A stretch of 64,000 bases of DNA from Corallococcus interemptor (GTDB lineage: Bacteria; Myxococcota; Myxococcia; Myxococcales; Myxococcaceae): assembly GCF_003668875.1 (NCBI RefSeq), contig NZ_RAWM01000030.1, positions 1 through 64,000 of the forward strand. The letters run 5' to 3'. The position numbers and the translations under genes were made by a program. Below are positions 28,401-36,957 of the stretch, piece after piece; the first letter of the stretch is position 1, and every line of letters starts with the position of its first letter. Below the pieces are notes generated by a model, which searched no databases, had not been told where the DNA came from, and was given only the letters and a program-made list of their open reading frames with translations.

Positions 28401-29365
28401 ACCGGCTCGAGGCGCCCGCGCGCCGCCTGACGCTTCGCCCGCCGCCGCGCGTAGCCCAGCACCTGGTAGAGCGAGAGCAGCATCATCGTCGCGGTGCGGG
28501 ACGCGTCTTCCTTCTCCAGTGCCTCCGCTCGCTCCGCCCGCGCCACCCATTCGCCGGACAGCCGGGCACGCAGGGACAGCCGATCCGCGGCGAGCCGCAC
28601 CCGCGACAGCTGGACGCGCGGGGGCAGGCGCACGGCGCCGGTGGCGCGGGTCTTGAGCTGCTCCAGGCCCGGGTAGCGCTCCGGCTTCACGCGCGCGGAC
28701 ACGTCCAGCACGGCGCAGCTCTTGTGCTTCCCCTTCGTCTTCCTCTGGATCCTCAGGAAGCTGACGGTCGTCCGGGTGCGCTTGCGCTTCTGGAACCGCT
28801 CCACCATGCGGATCCGCACGAAGGTGCCGTCCGCCAGCCGGGTCTCCAGGGAGAACCACGGGTCCACGAAGAACTCCGTGGACCACTCGCCCACCATGCC
28901 CTGCCCGGCGTGCTTGTCAGGCTCGTCCGGCGCGCGCAGGTCCAGCTTGAGCCGCACCGGCGCTTTCGGGGCCAGGTCCACCTGGAGGCGCTGGAGCAGC
29001 ACCCGGGCCAGGTCATAGCGGCGGTTGTCCAGGTCGCGCTTGCGGAGCAAGGCACGCCACACCAGGAGGCCGATTCCCACCACGAACGCCGCACCGCCCA
29101 CCCCGCCCGTGATCAGGATGGCCCCGGAGATCACGCCCAACCCCTCCGTCGGGTCCACGGCGCCTGCCCACACCTGACGGCACAGGAGGGCCAGGGCCCC
29201 GCCAAGAATCGCGGCGGTTCCCCCCGCCCGCGACAGCACGCGCCGCTGCCCTTCCGCGCGGGCATCCAGCCGGGACAGGACCTCCAGGTCCTCGAGCAGC
29301 GCCGGCACCGGCGCGCGGGCCTGATAGGTGAAGCGTTCGTGGAAGCGGCTGACGTTGACCGCCAA
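28397..29365 (-). CDS. Paralog 4 of the tandem membrane-protein family (TTG start)
   Basis: About 322 residues. The TTG at 29365 aligns exactly with the ATG of paralog 3 (LAVNVSRFHERFTYQARAP versus MPVNVSRFHEVFRYQSRAP) and has AGGGAG upstream, so I prefer it to any longer frame. Two hydrophobic helices and the shared soluble domain follow: LDNRRYDLARVLLQRLQVDL, FFVDPWFSLETRLADGTFV, VRVKPERYPGLEQL-type block, and EDASRTATMMLLSLYQVLGYARRR. Function unknown. It is the first gene of the array and is divergent from the pirin gene. Confidence 0.82.
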   Translation of the reverse strand: MAVNVSRFHERFTYQARAPVPALLEDLEVLSRLDARAEGQRRVLSRAGGTAAILGGALALLCRQVWAGAVDPTEGLGVISGAILITGGVGGAAFVVGIGLLVWRALLRKRDLDNRRYDLARVLLQRLQVDLAPKAPVRLKLDLRAPDEPDKHAGQGMVGEWSTEFFVDPWFSLETRLADGTFVRIRMVERFQKRKRTRTTVSFLRIQRKTKGKHKSCAVLDVSARVKPERYPGLEQLKTRATGAVRLPPRVQLSRVRLAADRLSLRARLSGEWVARAERAEALEKEDASRTATMMLLSLYQVLGYARRRAKRQAARGRLEPV

Positions 29366-29411
29366 GGCGGTGGACTCCCTGCGATGCCCGTCGGGCGGAA
29401 GAACGCGCGTG

Positions 29412-29440
29412 AGCGTAGGGGGCGCCCGCCCTCCTGACCA
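29412..29440 (-). promoter_or_regulatory. Weak promoter for paralog 4, conserved -10
   Basis: The -10 box TACGCT (29417-29412) and the leader DNA match those upstream of paralog 3. The -35 region (TGGTCA, 29440-29435, 17-bp spacer) matches the consensus at only 4 of 6 positions. No upstream paralog exists here to supply the stop-codon TTGACC. Confidence 0.4.
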
Positions 29441-29531
29441 GGGCCGGCCCGCTGGCCTGGCAGGCAGGGCGCCGGGCCGCGGGTCAAGTAGACTGGAACG
29501 GCCCTCAACGGCATCGGGCGCGAGGTGGACC

Positions 29532-30686
29532 TTGGACGAAGTGAGCCGGAGAGCGGCGCTGAAACTCATCGCGGCGGCGGGCATCTCTACCGTGACCGCG
29601 GGGTGTTCACGCGGTTCGGGAAAGGCAGAGGAGTCGAAGATGAGCCAGCAGCAGACGCAGCAACCGGAAGCCGTGGTCCGCGTGGATCCGCTCGGGCCGT
29701 CCCCCACCCCGTGGCGGACGCCGGATCCGTTCCTCTTCTGCGTTCACCATGACGACCGCTATCCCCAGGGCAACGAGAAGCTGGGGCCCAAGGCGTCGCT
29801 CGCGGGCCGGGACATCGGCCAGGACTTCGCGGGGCGGGACGGCTGGAACATGTACCACGGCACCGTCGTGCCGGGCTTCCCGCAGCACCCGCACCGGGGC
29901 TTCGAGACGGTGACCATCGTGCGCAACGGGCTGCTCGACCACTCGGACTCGCTGGGCGCGGCGGCGCGCTTTGGCGGGGGCGACGTGCAGTGGCTCACGG
30001 CCGGCGGCGGCATCAACCACTCGGAGATGTTCCCGCTGCTCAAGCAGGACCAGGGCAACCACATCGAGCTGTTTCAAATCTGGCTCAACCTGCCGCGCGC
30101 CAACAAGATGGTGCAGGCGCACTTCTCCATGTTGTGGAACCACGTCATCCCGCGCCACGTGGCGAAGGACGACGCGGGCCGCGCCACGGAAGTCACCGTG
30201 GTGGCGGGCAACCTGGGTGACGTGAAGGCGCCGCCTCCGCCGCCCAAGTCCTGGGCCGCGAACCCGGACGCGGACGTGGCCATCTGGACGCTGAAGATGG
30301 AGCCGGGCGCGCGCTGGACGCTGCCGGCGGCGGTGCGCGGCACGAACCGGATGCTCTACTTCTTCCTGGGCTCCGGGATGAAGGTGGGCGGCCGGGCGGT
30401 GCCGGCGCGCAACGCCATCGAGCTGCGCGCGGACGTGGACGTGGTGCTGGAGAACGGTCCGGAGACGGCGGAGCTGCTGCTGCTCCAGGGCAAGCCCATT
30501 GGCGAGCCGGTCGTGCAGTACGGCCCGTTCGTGATGAACTCGCGGCAGGAGATCCAGCAGGCCTTCGCGGACTACCAGCGCACGGGCTTCGGCGGCTGGC
30601 CCTGGCCCAGCCACGACCCGGTGCACGCGCGAGAGGAAGGACGCTTCGCGCGGCACGCGGACGGCCACGTCGAGAAGCCGGCCTGA
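29532..30686 (+). CDS. Pirin-family protein with a Tat-like, possibly lipoprotein, signal
   Basis: About 384 residues. The pirin bicupin is clear: the metal-site motif QHPHRGFETVTIV (H-x-H and Glu-type ligands) and GGGINHSEM (H-x-x-E). Pirins bind iron; some are quercetin dioxygenases, others redox-sensing cofactors. Unusually, the N terminus DEVSRRAALKLIAAAG has a twin-arginine signal followed by TAGCSRG, a possible lipobox, so this one should be exported folded with its metal. I place the start at TTG 29532 (GAGGTGG about 5 nt upstream); GTG 29541 is the alternative. Its stop abuts the next convergent gene. Confidence 0.85.
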   Translation: MDEVSRRAALKLIAAAGISTVTAGCSRGSGKAEESKMSQQQTQQPEAVVRVDPLGPSPTPWRTPDPFLFCVHHDDRYPQGNEKLGPKASLAGRDIGQDFAGRDGWNMYHGTVVPGFPQHPHRGFETVTIVRNGLLDHSDSLGAAARFGGGDVQWLTAGGGINHSEMFPLLKQDQGNHIELFQIWLNLPRANKMVQAHFSMLWNHVIPRHVAKDDAGRATEVTVVAGNLGDVKAPPPPPKSWAANPDADVAIWTLKMEPGARWTLPAAVRGTNRMLYFFLGSGMKVGGRAVPARNAIELRADVDVVLENGPETAELLLLQGKPIGEPVVQYGPFVMNSRQEIQQAFADYQRTGFGGWPWPSHDPVHAREEGRFARHADGHVEKPA

Positions 30687-31205
30687 TCAGGGCTTCTTCT
30701 TCGCCTCGGCGCCCTCCCACTGGAAGCTCACGGAGGGCGCCTTGACGGCCTTGGCGTCCTTCATGAGGAAGCCCTCCTGGCGCGTGTTCGCGCGCTCCAG
30801 GGCGGGCTTCAGCGACGCGGGGATGGGCAAGAGCAGGCCCACCACGTACATGTTCCCCCGGCACATCTCCGCCGCGTAGCCCCCCCCGGTGTAGCCGCCG
30901 TTGGATTCCTCGTGGCTCACGTACGGGCCCACCACGGACAGCACGGTGAAGGACTGCGCGGCCTCCCAGCCGGACGTGTCCTGCGTGGCGTCCACGCCCT
31001 CCGTGACGCTGGCCAGGAAGTCCTTCTTGCGCGACTGGAGGCCGAAGACCTCCTTGCCGTCACGCAGCGCGCGCAGGTCCTTGGACGACATCTCGAACGT
31101 GACGTCCGTGCCGGTCACCTTCCACGTGAGAGGCTGGAACTTGGGGGCGGGCGCTGCCGCGAGCAGCGCCACCATCACCACGGAGTTCATGAGCATGAGC
31201 GCCAT
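30687..31205 (-). CDS. Exported protein of unknown function
   Basis: About 172 residues. A hydrophobic N terminus (MALMLMNSVVMVALLAAAPAPKF) looks like a cleavable signal with no lipobox. The mature part is beta-rich (FQPLTWKVTGTDVTFEM) with a Gly/Tyr-rich loop (SNGGYTGGGYAAEMC). I recognise no family. Three in-frame ATGs occur near the start (31205, 31196, 31190); the choice among them is not settled by an RBS. It is 22 bp downstream of the holin-like gene and likely co-transcribed. Confidence 0.7.
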   Translation of the reverse strand: MALMLMNSVVMVALLAAAPAPKFQPLTWKVTGTDVTFEMSSKDLRALRDGKEVFGLQSRKKDFLASVTEGVDATQDTSGWEAAQSFTVLSVVGPYVSHEESNGGYTGGGYAAEMCRGNMYVVGLLLPIPASLKPALERANTRQEGFLMKDAKAVKAPSVSFQWEGAEAKKKP

Positions 31206-31227
31206 CCTGCCCGAACTCTTCTCCTGT

Positions 31228-31623
31228 TCAGTGCGTGAGCTTCTCCTCGACGGTGGAGGCAATCGTCTGGAGCCCTTCGCGGGAGCGGCCCATGGGCTTG
31301 TGAGGCAGGGTGCGCAGCCCGGCGAGGCCCATGCCCAGCGAGCCGCCCACCAGCACGCCGCCCATCCAGAGCGCGCCTTTGACGGGCCGCTTCGGCAGCG
31401 CGAGGGCCGCCGCGATGACGAGCGCGCTCACCCCCGTCATCCCCATCCACGCGCTCGCGCCCAGCAACAGCGTGCTCTTCGCGGTGTTCTTCGCGTCCTC
31501 CTTCAAGTCCTTCCGGGCGAGCTCCGCCTCCTTCGTGAGGATGCGCTTGCCCTGCGTGAGGATCGTCGACATCAGCGACGGGCGCTGCTGCGGCTGCCCG
31601 GCCTGCTGCTTCTGTTCGTCCAT
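31228..31623 (-). CDS. Phage holin superfamily-like small membrane protein
   Basis: A 131-residue protein with an amphipathic helix (LMSTILTQGKRILTKEAELARKDLKE) followed by two transmembrane helices (STLLLGASAWMGMTGVSALVIAAAL and GALWMGGVLVGGSLGMGLAGL). This layout matches the 'holin-X/DUF1469' group of small membrane proteins, which are mostly chromosomal and not lytic. There is no phage context. GGAG precedes the ATG. Its role is unknown, probably envelope-related. Confidence 0.72.
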   Translation of the reverse strand: MDEQKQQAGQPQQRPSLMSTILTQGKRILTKEAELARKDLKEDAKNTAKSTLLLGASAWMGMTGVSALVIAAALALPKRPVKGALWMGGVLVGGSLGMGLAGLRTLPHKPMGRSREGLQTIASTVEEKLTH

Positions 31624-31755
31624 GGTGCGCTCCGCTGGGTTGAGGGGTCTGGAGAAAAGCTAGGACCGGGCCTTCGGACGTGAGCGGCAGGGGGGCGGGG
31701 CAAGGCACGCCCGTTCGCGCTAGAACCCCATCCCGTGGGGAACATGGGAGGCACC

Positions 31756-32958
31756 ATGGAGCAGAAGGCACTGGCCAGGACCGGGGAACGCCGGGCGGTG
31801 GCACAGCGGGTCCTGGGGGCGGTGGGCGGAAGTCTCCTCCTCGGAGGCGCGGGCGTTGGCGTCATGGGCGCCCTCCTCACACCCTGGCTCTTCATCCCCG
31901 CGGGCGCGCTCGCCGTCAGCTCCGGCGTCCTCTTCATCGTGCGCGGAGCCCTGGGCGCGGCGAGCGCCGCACGGGCGCAGGGGGCCGGTTCCGCGCGGAT
32001 CGGCCTGGGGGCGGAGATCTCCAGCTCGGCGCGCATCGAGCCCGGTGCCGTCATCGAGATGGGCGCCACCGTGCAGGCCGGCGCGGTCATCGAAAGCGGA
32101 GCCGTCATCCGCATGGGCGCCACCGTGCAGCGCGGCGCGACGGTGCAGCGGGGGGCCGTCGTCGGCTGGGGCGCCACCATCCAGGAGGGGGCGACCGTGG
32201 AGCGCGCCGCCAGCGTCGGCGCGGGGGCCACCGTCGGCCGGAACGCGCGGCTGTCCTCGGGAGGTCACCTGGGAGCCGGTGGGCACATCGCTTCGACCGA
32301 GGGCTCCTCCGGCGCGCCCCTGGAGCGGGTTCCGGACGCGGTCGCGGTGTTCCAGGAGGATGCGCGGCTGCGCGAACTGGACGAGGTCTGCGACCGGCTG
32401 GAGGCCGCCTTCCGCAAGGCGTCCCCGGCCGTGCGGGGCTTCCTCAGCGGAGGCGAGGAGTCCGTGAAGGCGCTGCGCCGCTCCTGCCACGACCTGCGGG
32501 AGCGCGAGCAGGGCCTGCGCCGCGAGGTCAGCCCGGAGCTGATGGGCCGGCTCGACGCGGAGCGCACGACGCTCTCCGCGCGCATCACGGCGTCAACGGA
32601 TCCGCAGGTGCGCGCCTCGCTGCAGAGCGCCGTGGACGCCATCGATGCCCAGCGGGCGCAGCGCGAGCGGCTGGCACGCAACGCGGACCGGCTGGACGCC
32701 GAGCTCACCCGCCTGCGCTGGAGCATTGAAGGCGTGGCCACCCAGCTGGTCCAGGTCCACGGACAGAGCGGACCGACGGCCGCGCCCGCCGACGCCGAGC
32801 AGGGCCTGAGCCGCGTGCGGGAAGAGCTGGCCGCCATCAGCGAGGCGCTCGAGTCCGTCAACGAGGCGGAGCGGACGGGGCTGCGGCCGATGCAGGAGCC
32901 CATCGCGCCCCTGGACTCCCAGGAGCAGGGCACCCGGCCCTCACGCGTCCGGGGCTGA
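31756..32958 (+). CDS. Membrane-anchored protein with hexapeptide beta-helix and coiled-coil tail
   Basis: About 400 residues. Two hydrophobic helices near the N terminus (VLGAVGGSLLLGGAGVGVMG and LLTPWLFIPAGALAVSSGVL) precede a run of about 15 hexapeptide-like units, such as ARIEPGAVIEMGATVQAGA, typical of a left-handed beta-helix. The remainder is Arg/Glu-rich and probably coiled-coil. Hexapeptide repeats usually belong to acyltransferases, but no catalytic His is evident and the anchoring is unusual. The ATG at 31756 has GGGAGG about 5 nt upstream and is preferred to GTG 31735. Confidence 0.78.
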   Translation: MEQKALARTGERRAVAQRVLGAVGGSLLLGGAGVGVMGALLTPWLFIPAGALAVSSGVLFIVRGALGAASAARAQGAGSARIGLGAEISSSARIEPGAVIEMGATVQAGAVIESGAVIRMGATVQRGATVQRGAVVGWGATIQEGATVERAASVGAGATVGRNARLSSGGHLGAGGHIASTEGSSGAPLERVPDAVAVFQEDARLRELDEVCDRLEAAFRKASPAVRGFLSGGEESVKALRRSCHDLREREQGLRREVSPELMGRLDAERTTLSARITASTDPQVRASLQSAVDAIDAQRAQRERLARNADRLDAELTRLRWSIEGVATQLVQVHGQSGPTAAPADAEQGLSRVREELAAISEALESVNEAERTGLRPMQEPIAPLDSQEQGTRPSRVRG

Positions 32959-33006
32959 GCCGCGGGCCCGTTTGCCGCCGGGCCGCCGTCGCGGTAGCAC
33001 CGGGAC

Positions 33007-34230
33007 GTGGGCTCATCTGGAATCGTCTACGCGTCCTTCGACCGCTTCCCCGCGCCCAAGGGCGCCGCCGTGCACATCCGAGCCTTCGTGGAGGCCCTGG
33101 GCGCCGCGTTCGGCCCGGTGGACCTGGTGGCCATCGGCGATGCGCCCGGTGCTCCCCCGCCTGCCCTGGGCCCCGCCATCACCTACCACCCGCTGGGTGC
33201 CCGCGGGAAAGACCTCATCTCCCAGGCGCTGACGTTCCGCTCGCACCTGGGCGCGTGGTGGCAGGGCCGGCCGCGCGCGAAGGTCGTCCACGTCCGCTCC
33301 ATCTTCGAGGGCTACCCCATCGCCCGGCGCAAGGCCGCCCTCACCGACGCGCTCGTCTACGAGGTCAACGGCCTGCCCTCCATCGAGCTCAAGTACCACC
33401 ACCCCGACGTCGCCGACGACGCGGAGCTGATGCGCAAGCTCCTCGCGCAGGAGGAGACATGCCTCCACGCCGCGGACCTCCTCGTCACTCCCAGCGCCGT
33501 CACCGCCGAGCACCTGATTGCACGCGGCGCGGACCCCAAGCGCCTGCGCGTCATCCCCAACGGCGTGGACCTGGACGTGTTCCGCTACGCGCCCCCACGC
33601 CCCGCCGAAGCCGGCCGCCCGCTGCGCATGCTCTACAGCGGCACCATGACCGCGTGGCAGGGCGTGCACCACGCCATCGACGCCTGCCGCATCCTGCGCC
33701 GCGACCTGCCGGTGACGCTCACCCTCGTGGGCCCGCTGCGCAAGCACGCGCGCCGCGCGCTCCTGGACCGGTGCGGAGACCTCGTGCTCCAGGGCGCGGT
33801 GGAAATCCTCGAACCCCTGCCCCAGGAGGAGCTGGCCCGGCTGCACCACGCCTGCGACGTCGTGCTCGTGCCGCTGCCCGTGAACGACCGCAACTGCGTG
33901 CAGGGCTGCTGCCCGCTGAAGCTGCTGGAGGCCATGGCCACCGGCACGCCCGTCGTCGTCAGCGACCTGCCGGTGACGCGCGCGCTCGCGGAAGGGACCG
34001 AGGCCTACCGCATCCGCCCCGGCTCACCCAAGGCCATCGCCGAGGCCGTGAAGGACCTCGCCGCCAACCCCGCGCTCGGCGCCGCGATGAGCGCCAACGC
34101 CCGCGCCCGCGTGGAGCGGGACTTCCCGTGGGGCCGCGCGCAGGAAGCGCTCGTGAACACCTACGCGGAAGATTTGGGGATGGCGCGCGCCAGCACGCGG
34201 GACAACACCCGGGCCTCCGCGTCCGCCTGA
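33007..34230 (+). CDS. Glycosyltransferase family 4
   Basis: A 407-residue GT-B retaining transferase. The N-terminal domain begins FDRFPAPKGAAVHIRAFVEAL; the donor-site block is YSGTMTAWQGVHHAIDA and, later, GCCPLKLLEAMATGTPVVVSD, with the E-x7-E-type arrangement partly changed (QGCCPLKLLE). Sugar donor and acceptor are unknown. The GTG start at 33007 has a weak RBS. The last 70 bp overlap the 3' end of the convergent glycosyltransferase gene. Confidence 0.88.
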   Translation: MGSSGIVYASFDRFPAPKGAAVHIRAFVEALGAAFGPVDLVAIGDAPGAPPPALGPAITYHPLGARGKDLISQALTFRSHLGAWWQGRPRAKVVHVRSIFEGYPIARRKAALTDALVYEVNGLPSIELKYHHPDVADDAELMRKLLAQEETCLHAADLLVTPSAVTAEHLIARGADPKRLRVIPNGVDLDVFRYAPPRPAEAGRPLRMLYSGTMTAWQGVHHAIDACRILRRDLPVTLTLVGPLRKHARRALLDRCGDLVLQGAVEILEPLPQEELARLHHACDVVLVPLPVNDRNCVQGCCPLKLLEAMATGTPVVVSDLPVTRALAEGTEAYRIRPGSPKAIAEAVKDLAANPALGAAMSANARARVERDFPWGRAQEALVNTYAEDLGMARASTRDNTRASASA

Positions 34231-35354
34231 AAGCCCGCCTCGATTCGCGCTCTCGCCGCCGTCCCCAGCGCCGCGCGCTTCGCCTCCGGCATCCCCAGCA
34301 CGTCCAGGCACGCCTGCCCCAGGTGGTTGAGCAGCGCCTTCTCCACGATGAAGCCATTCACCCCGGACTCCACCGCCTCCGGGATGCCGCCCGCGTCGCT
34401 GGCGATGACCGGCCGCGCGCACGCCATCGCCTCCAGCAGCGCGTTGGGCATGCCCTCCCACAGCGACGGCTGCAAATACACATCACACAGCCGCAGGTAT
34501 TTTGAGATGAGCCCCGGGGACTCCAGCGCGCCGGAGATGATGATCCGCGCCGCGTCCTCCGGATGCTCCGCCCGGTAGGCCACCAGGTGCTCGGCATCCC
34601 GCGCGCGCACCTCACCAATCACCAGCAGGCACGCGGGCCGCACGCGCCGCACCTCGGTGAGCGCGGACAGGAGGAACGGCAGCCCCTTCTTGTGGCGCAG
34701 CTCCCCGGAGAAGCCGAGCACCGCCTCGCCCGGCAGGATGCCCAACCGCTCGCGCAGGGCCGCGTCCACCGGGCCCGGTGAGAACAGCGCCGTGTCCACC
34801 GCGTTGGGGATGACCTCCACGCCTGGGTCGCGGCCCATCAGCATCGCCATCTTGCGGCCCAGGTCCGCGGACGCGGCCGTGAGCACATCCGCCCGCTGAA
34901 TCGTCCAGAGCAGGCGGGCGAAGTCCCCCGGCGGGAACATCAACTGATCCACGTCATTGCCCCGCGCGCTGATGACGGACTTGAGCCCCGCGCTCTGCGC
35001 GAACACCACCGCCAGGAACCCCGGCGGATACAGGTAGTGCCCCCACACCAGGTCGTACTTGCGCCGCGCGTGCAGGTGGCCGAGCACATCGAGCGTGTGC
35101 TGCATGGACAGGTCCGCGCTGCCGAACAGTCCCAGCCGGTGCAGCGTCACGCCCTTCGCGAACGGGGACACGGCCTCCGCGTCCGGCACCGTCTCCAGCG
35201 CCCCGGGCTGCGCCGTGCGCGTCCAGGCCACCACGTCCACGCGTGCGCCCAGCCGCACGAGCGAGCCCGCGGTGCGCGCGCCGCTCCGCGCGAGCCCTCC
35301 GATGTCAGGGGGGAAGCGCTCGGCGAGGAGGAGGACGCGGGGACCGGAAGCCAT
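34161..35354 (-). CDS. Glycosyltransferase family 4
   Basis: A 397-residue GT-B transferase. PPDIGGLARSGARTAGSLVRLGARV is the acceptor-side Gly-rich start; the donor site has LGFSGELRHKKGLPFLLSAL and PSLWEGMPNALLEAMACARPVIASD with a complete E-x7-E motif. It is likely to act in surface polysaccharide or glycolipid assembly. The final 23 codons overlap the convergent glycosyltransferase gene; this end is Ala/Arg-rich (AEARVLSRVLARAIPKSSA) and may be a late extension. The ATG at 35354 is well placed. Confidence 0.9.
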   Translation of the reverse strand: MASGPRVLLLAERFPPDIGGLARSGARTAGSLVRLGARVDVVAWTRTAQPGALETVPDAEAVSPFAKGVTLHRLGLFGSADLSMQHTLDVLGHLHARRKYDLVWGHYLYPPGFLAVVFAQSAGLKSVISARGNDVDQLMFPPGDFARLLWTIQRADVLTAASADLGRKMAMLMGRDPGVEVIPNAVDTALFSPGPVDAALRERLGILPGEAVLGFSGELRHKKGLPFLLSALTEVRRVRPACLLVIGEVRARDAEHLVAYRAEHPEDAARIIISGALESPGLISKYLRLCDVYLQPSLWEGMPNALLEAMACARPVIASDAGGIPEAVESGVNGFIVEKALLNHLGQACLDVLGMPEAKRAALGTAARARIEAGFQADAEARVLSRVLARAIPKSSA

Positions 35355-35442
35355 GCCCTGAATCTACCCGGCCGCGCGCGCCGGCAGGCGGGGAACCGCG
35401 AGGGATGAAAGGCGGAAGGCGTCCCGTTGCAACGACCTATCC

Positions 35443-36885
35443 ATGACGCAACCCCCGACTGAAACGCTCTCCCCGGATGCCTCCCCTTCCACCTCGGGTT
35501 CCAAGGGCCTCCTTGCCTCCCTGTGGCTGGCGGTGAAGGGCTCTACCGAGGACCTGGCCACCGGGCCCGTGGATCGCGCCTTCCTGCTCTTGTCCGTGCC
35601 CATGGTGCTGGAGATGGTGATGGAGTCCGTCTTCGCCCTGGTGGACGTGCTCTTCGTGTCGCGCCTGGGCGCGGACGCCATCGCCACCGTGGGCCTCACC
35701 GAGTCCATGCTCACGCTCCTGCAGACCCTGCCGCTGGGTCTGTCCATCGGCGCCACCGCGCTCATCGCGCGCCGCATCGGGCAGAAGGACCCGGAGCGCG
35801 CCTCCAGCGCCGCCGTGCAGGCCCTGGGCCTGGGGCTCGCGCTGTCCGTGCCGCTGGCCTTCGCGGGCAGCTTCTTCGCGCGGCCGCTGCTCACGGCCCT
35901 GGGCGCCGCGCCCGGCGTGATTGAGCATGGCGCCGGCTACACGCGGCTGATGCTGGCCAGCTTCCCCATCATCACGCTCCTGTTCCTCATCAGCGCCATC
36001 CTGCGCGGCGCGGGGGACGCGGCCACGTCCATGCGCGCGCTGTGGCTGGCCAACTCCGTGAACATCGTGCTCGCGCCGCTGTTCATCTTCGGCCTGGGCC
36101 CCGTGCCCGCGATGGGCGTCACCGGCGCCGCGCTGGCCACCACCGTGGGCCGCTCCACCGGCGTGCTGTATCAGGTGTACCGCCTGCTCAAGGGCAGCGG
36201 ACGTCTGGAGTTGCACCGCCGCCACCTGCGCGTGGAGCTGCCCACGCTGCGCTCGCTGCTGAAGCTGTCGGGAGGCGCCACGCTCCAGTCGCTGCTGGGC
36301 ATGTCCAGCTGGCTGGTGCTGATGCGCATCGTGGCCACCTTCGGCAGCACGGCGCTGGCGGGCTACACGCTGGCCATGCGCATCCTGCTCTTCGTGCAGC
36401 AGCCGTCGTGGGGCCTCTCCCACGCGGCGGGCACGCTGGTGGGCCAGAGCCTGGGCGCGGGCGACACCGACCGCGCGGAGAAGGCCGCGTGGCGCGCCAG
36501 CTTCTATACGCTCGCGTTCCTGGGTGTGGTGGCGGTGGGCCTCTGGCTCTTCGCGGAGCCGCTCATCCACCGCTTCACCACGGACCCGGAAGTGGGCCTG
36601 CACGCCGCGCGCTGCCTGCGCATCGTCAGCTGCAGCCTGGCCCTCTACGCCTTCGTCACCGTGCTGCCCCACGCCTTCAACGGCGCGGGGGACACCACCA
36701 CCCCCACCGTGGTGAACGCCCTCTTCTCCTGGGGCCTCCAGCTGCCGCTGGCGTGGGTCCTCTCCCATCCGCTGGGCCTGGGGCCGGCGGGTGCGTTCAT
36801 CGCCATCGCCGTCACCTACGGGGCGCTGGGCCTGGCGAGCGCCGCCCTCTTCCGCCGCGGCGGCTGGAAGCTGCGACACGTCTGA
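35443..36885 (+). CDS. MATE-family efflux transporter
   Basis: A 480-residue inner-membrane protein with about twelve hydrophobic helices. Typical MATE features are VPMVLEMVMESVFALVDVLFVSRLG in helix 1-2, PLGLSIGATALIARRIG in the first repeat, and SWGLSHAAGTLVGQSLGAGD in the second repeat. MATE proteins export drugs or metabolites using Na+ or H+ gradients. It lies 201 bp upstream of the inositol operon on the same strand and could export its product, but a strong hairpin separates them, so this is inference. Confidence 0.9.
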   Translation: MTQPPTETLSPDASPSTSGSKGLLASLWLAVKGSTEDLATGPVDRAFLLLSVPMVLEMVMESVFALVDVLFVSRLGADAIATVGLTESMLTLLQTLPLGLSIGATALIARRIGQKDPERASSAAVQALGLGLALSVPLAFAGSFFARPLLTALGAAPGVIEHGAGYTRLMLASFPIITLLFLISAILRGAGDAATSMRALWLANSVNIVLAPLFIFGLGPVPAMGVTGAALATTVGRSTGVLYQVYRLLKGSGRLELHRRHLRVELPTLRSLLKLSGGATLQSLLGMSSWLVLMRIVATFGSTALAGYTLAMRILLFVQQPSWGLSHAAGTLVGQSLGAGDTDRAEKAAWRASFYTLAFLGVVAVGLWLFAEPLIHRFTTDPEVGLHAARCLRIVSCSLALYAFVTVLPHAFNGAGDTTTPTVVNALFSWGLQLPLAWVLSHPLGLGPAGAFIAIAVTYGALGLASAALFRRGGWKLRHV

Positions 36886-36906
36886 GGCCGTCCTCCACCG
36901 GCCGAC

Positions 36907-36957
36907 AGTCCGCACCTCCCGGGGGGCTGAGTTGAAAGCCCTCGGGGAGTGCGGACT
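36907..36957 (+). repeat. Long imperfect hairpin upstream of the inositol operon
   Basis: AGTCCGCAC (36907-36915) pairs perfectly with 36949-36957. Inside, CTCCC pairs with GGGGAG with a bulge, and GGGCT pairs with AGCCC around a GAGTTGAA loop. It lies between the MATE stop and the inositol-phosphate synthase start. No T-run follows; it may be a terminator for the MATE gene or a leader structure of the operon. Confidence 0.65.

Noticed and set aside
31228-31623. Prophage holin
   Set aside because: The protein resembles a holin superfamily group, but there are no phage genes around it and the type is usually chromosomal.
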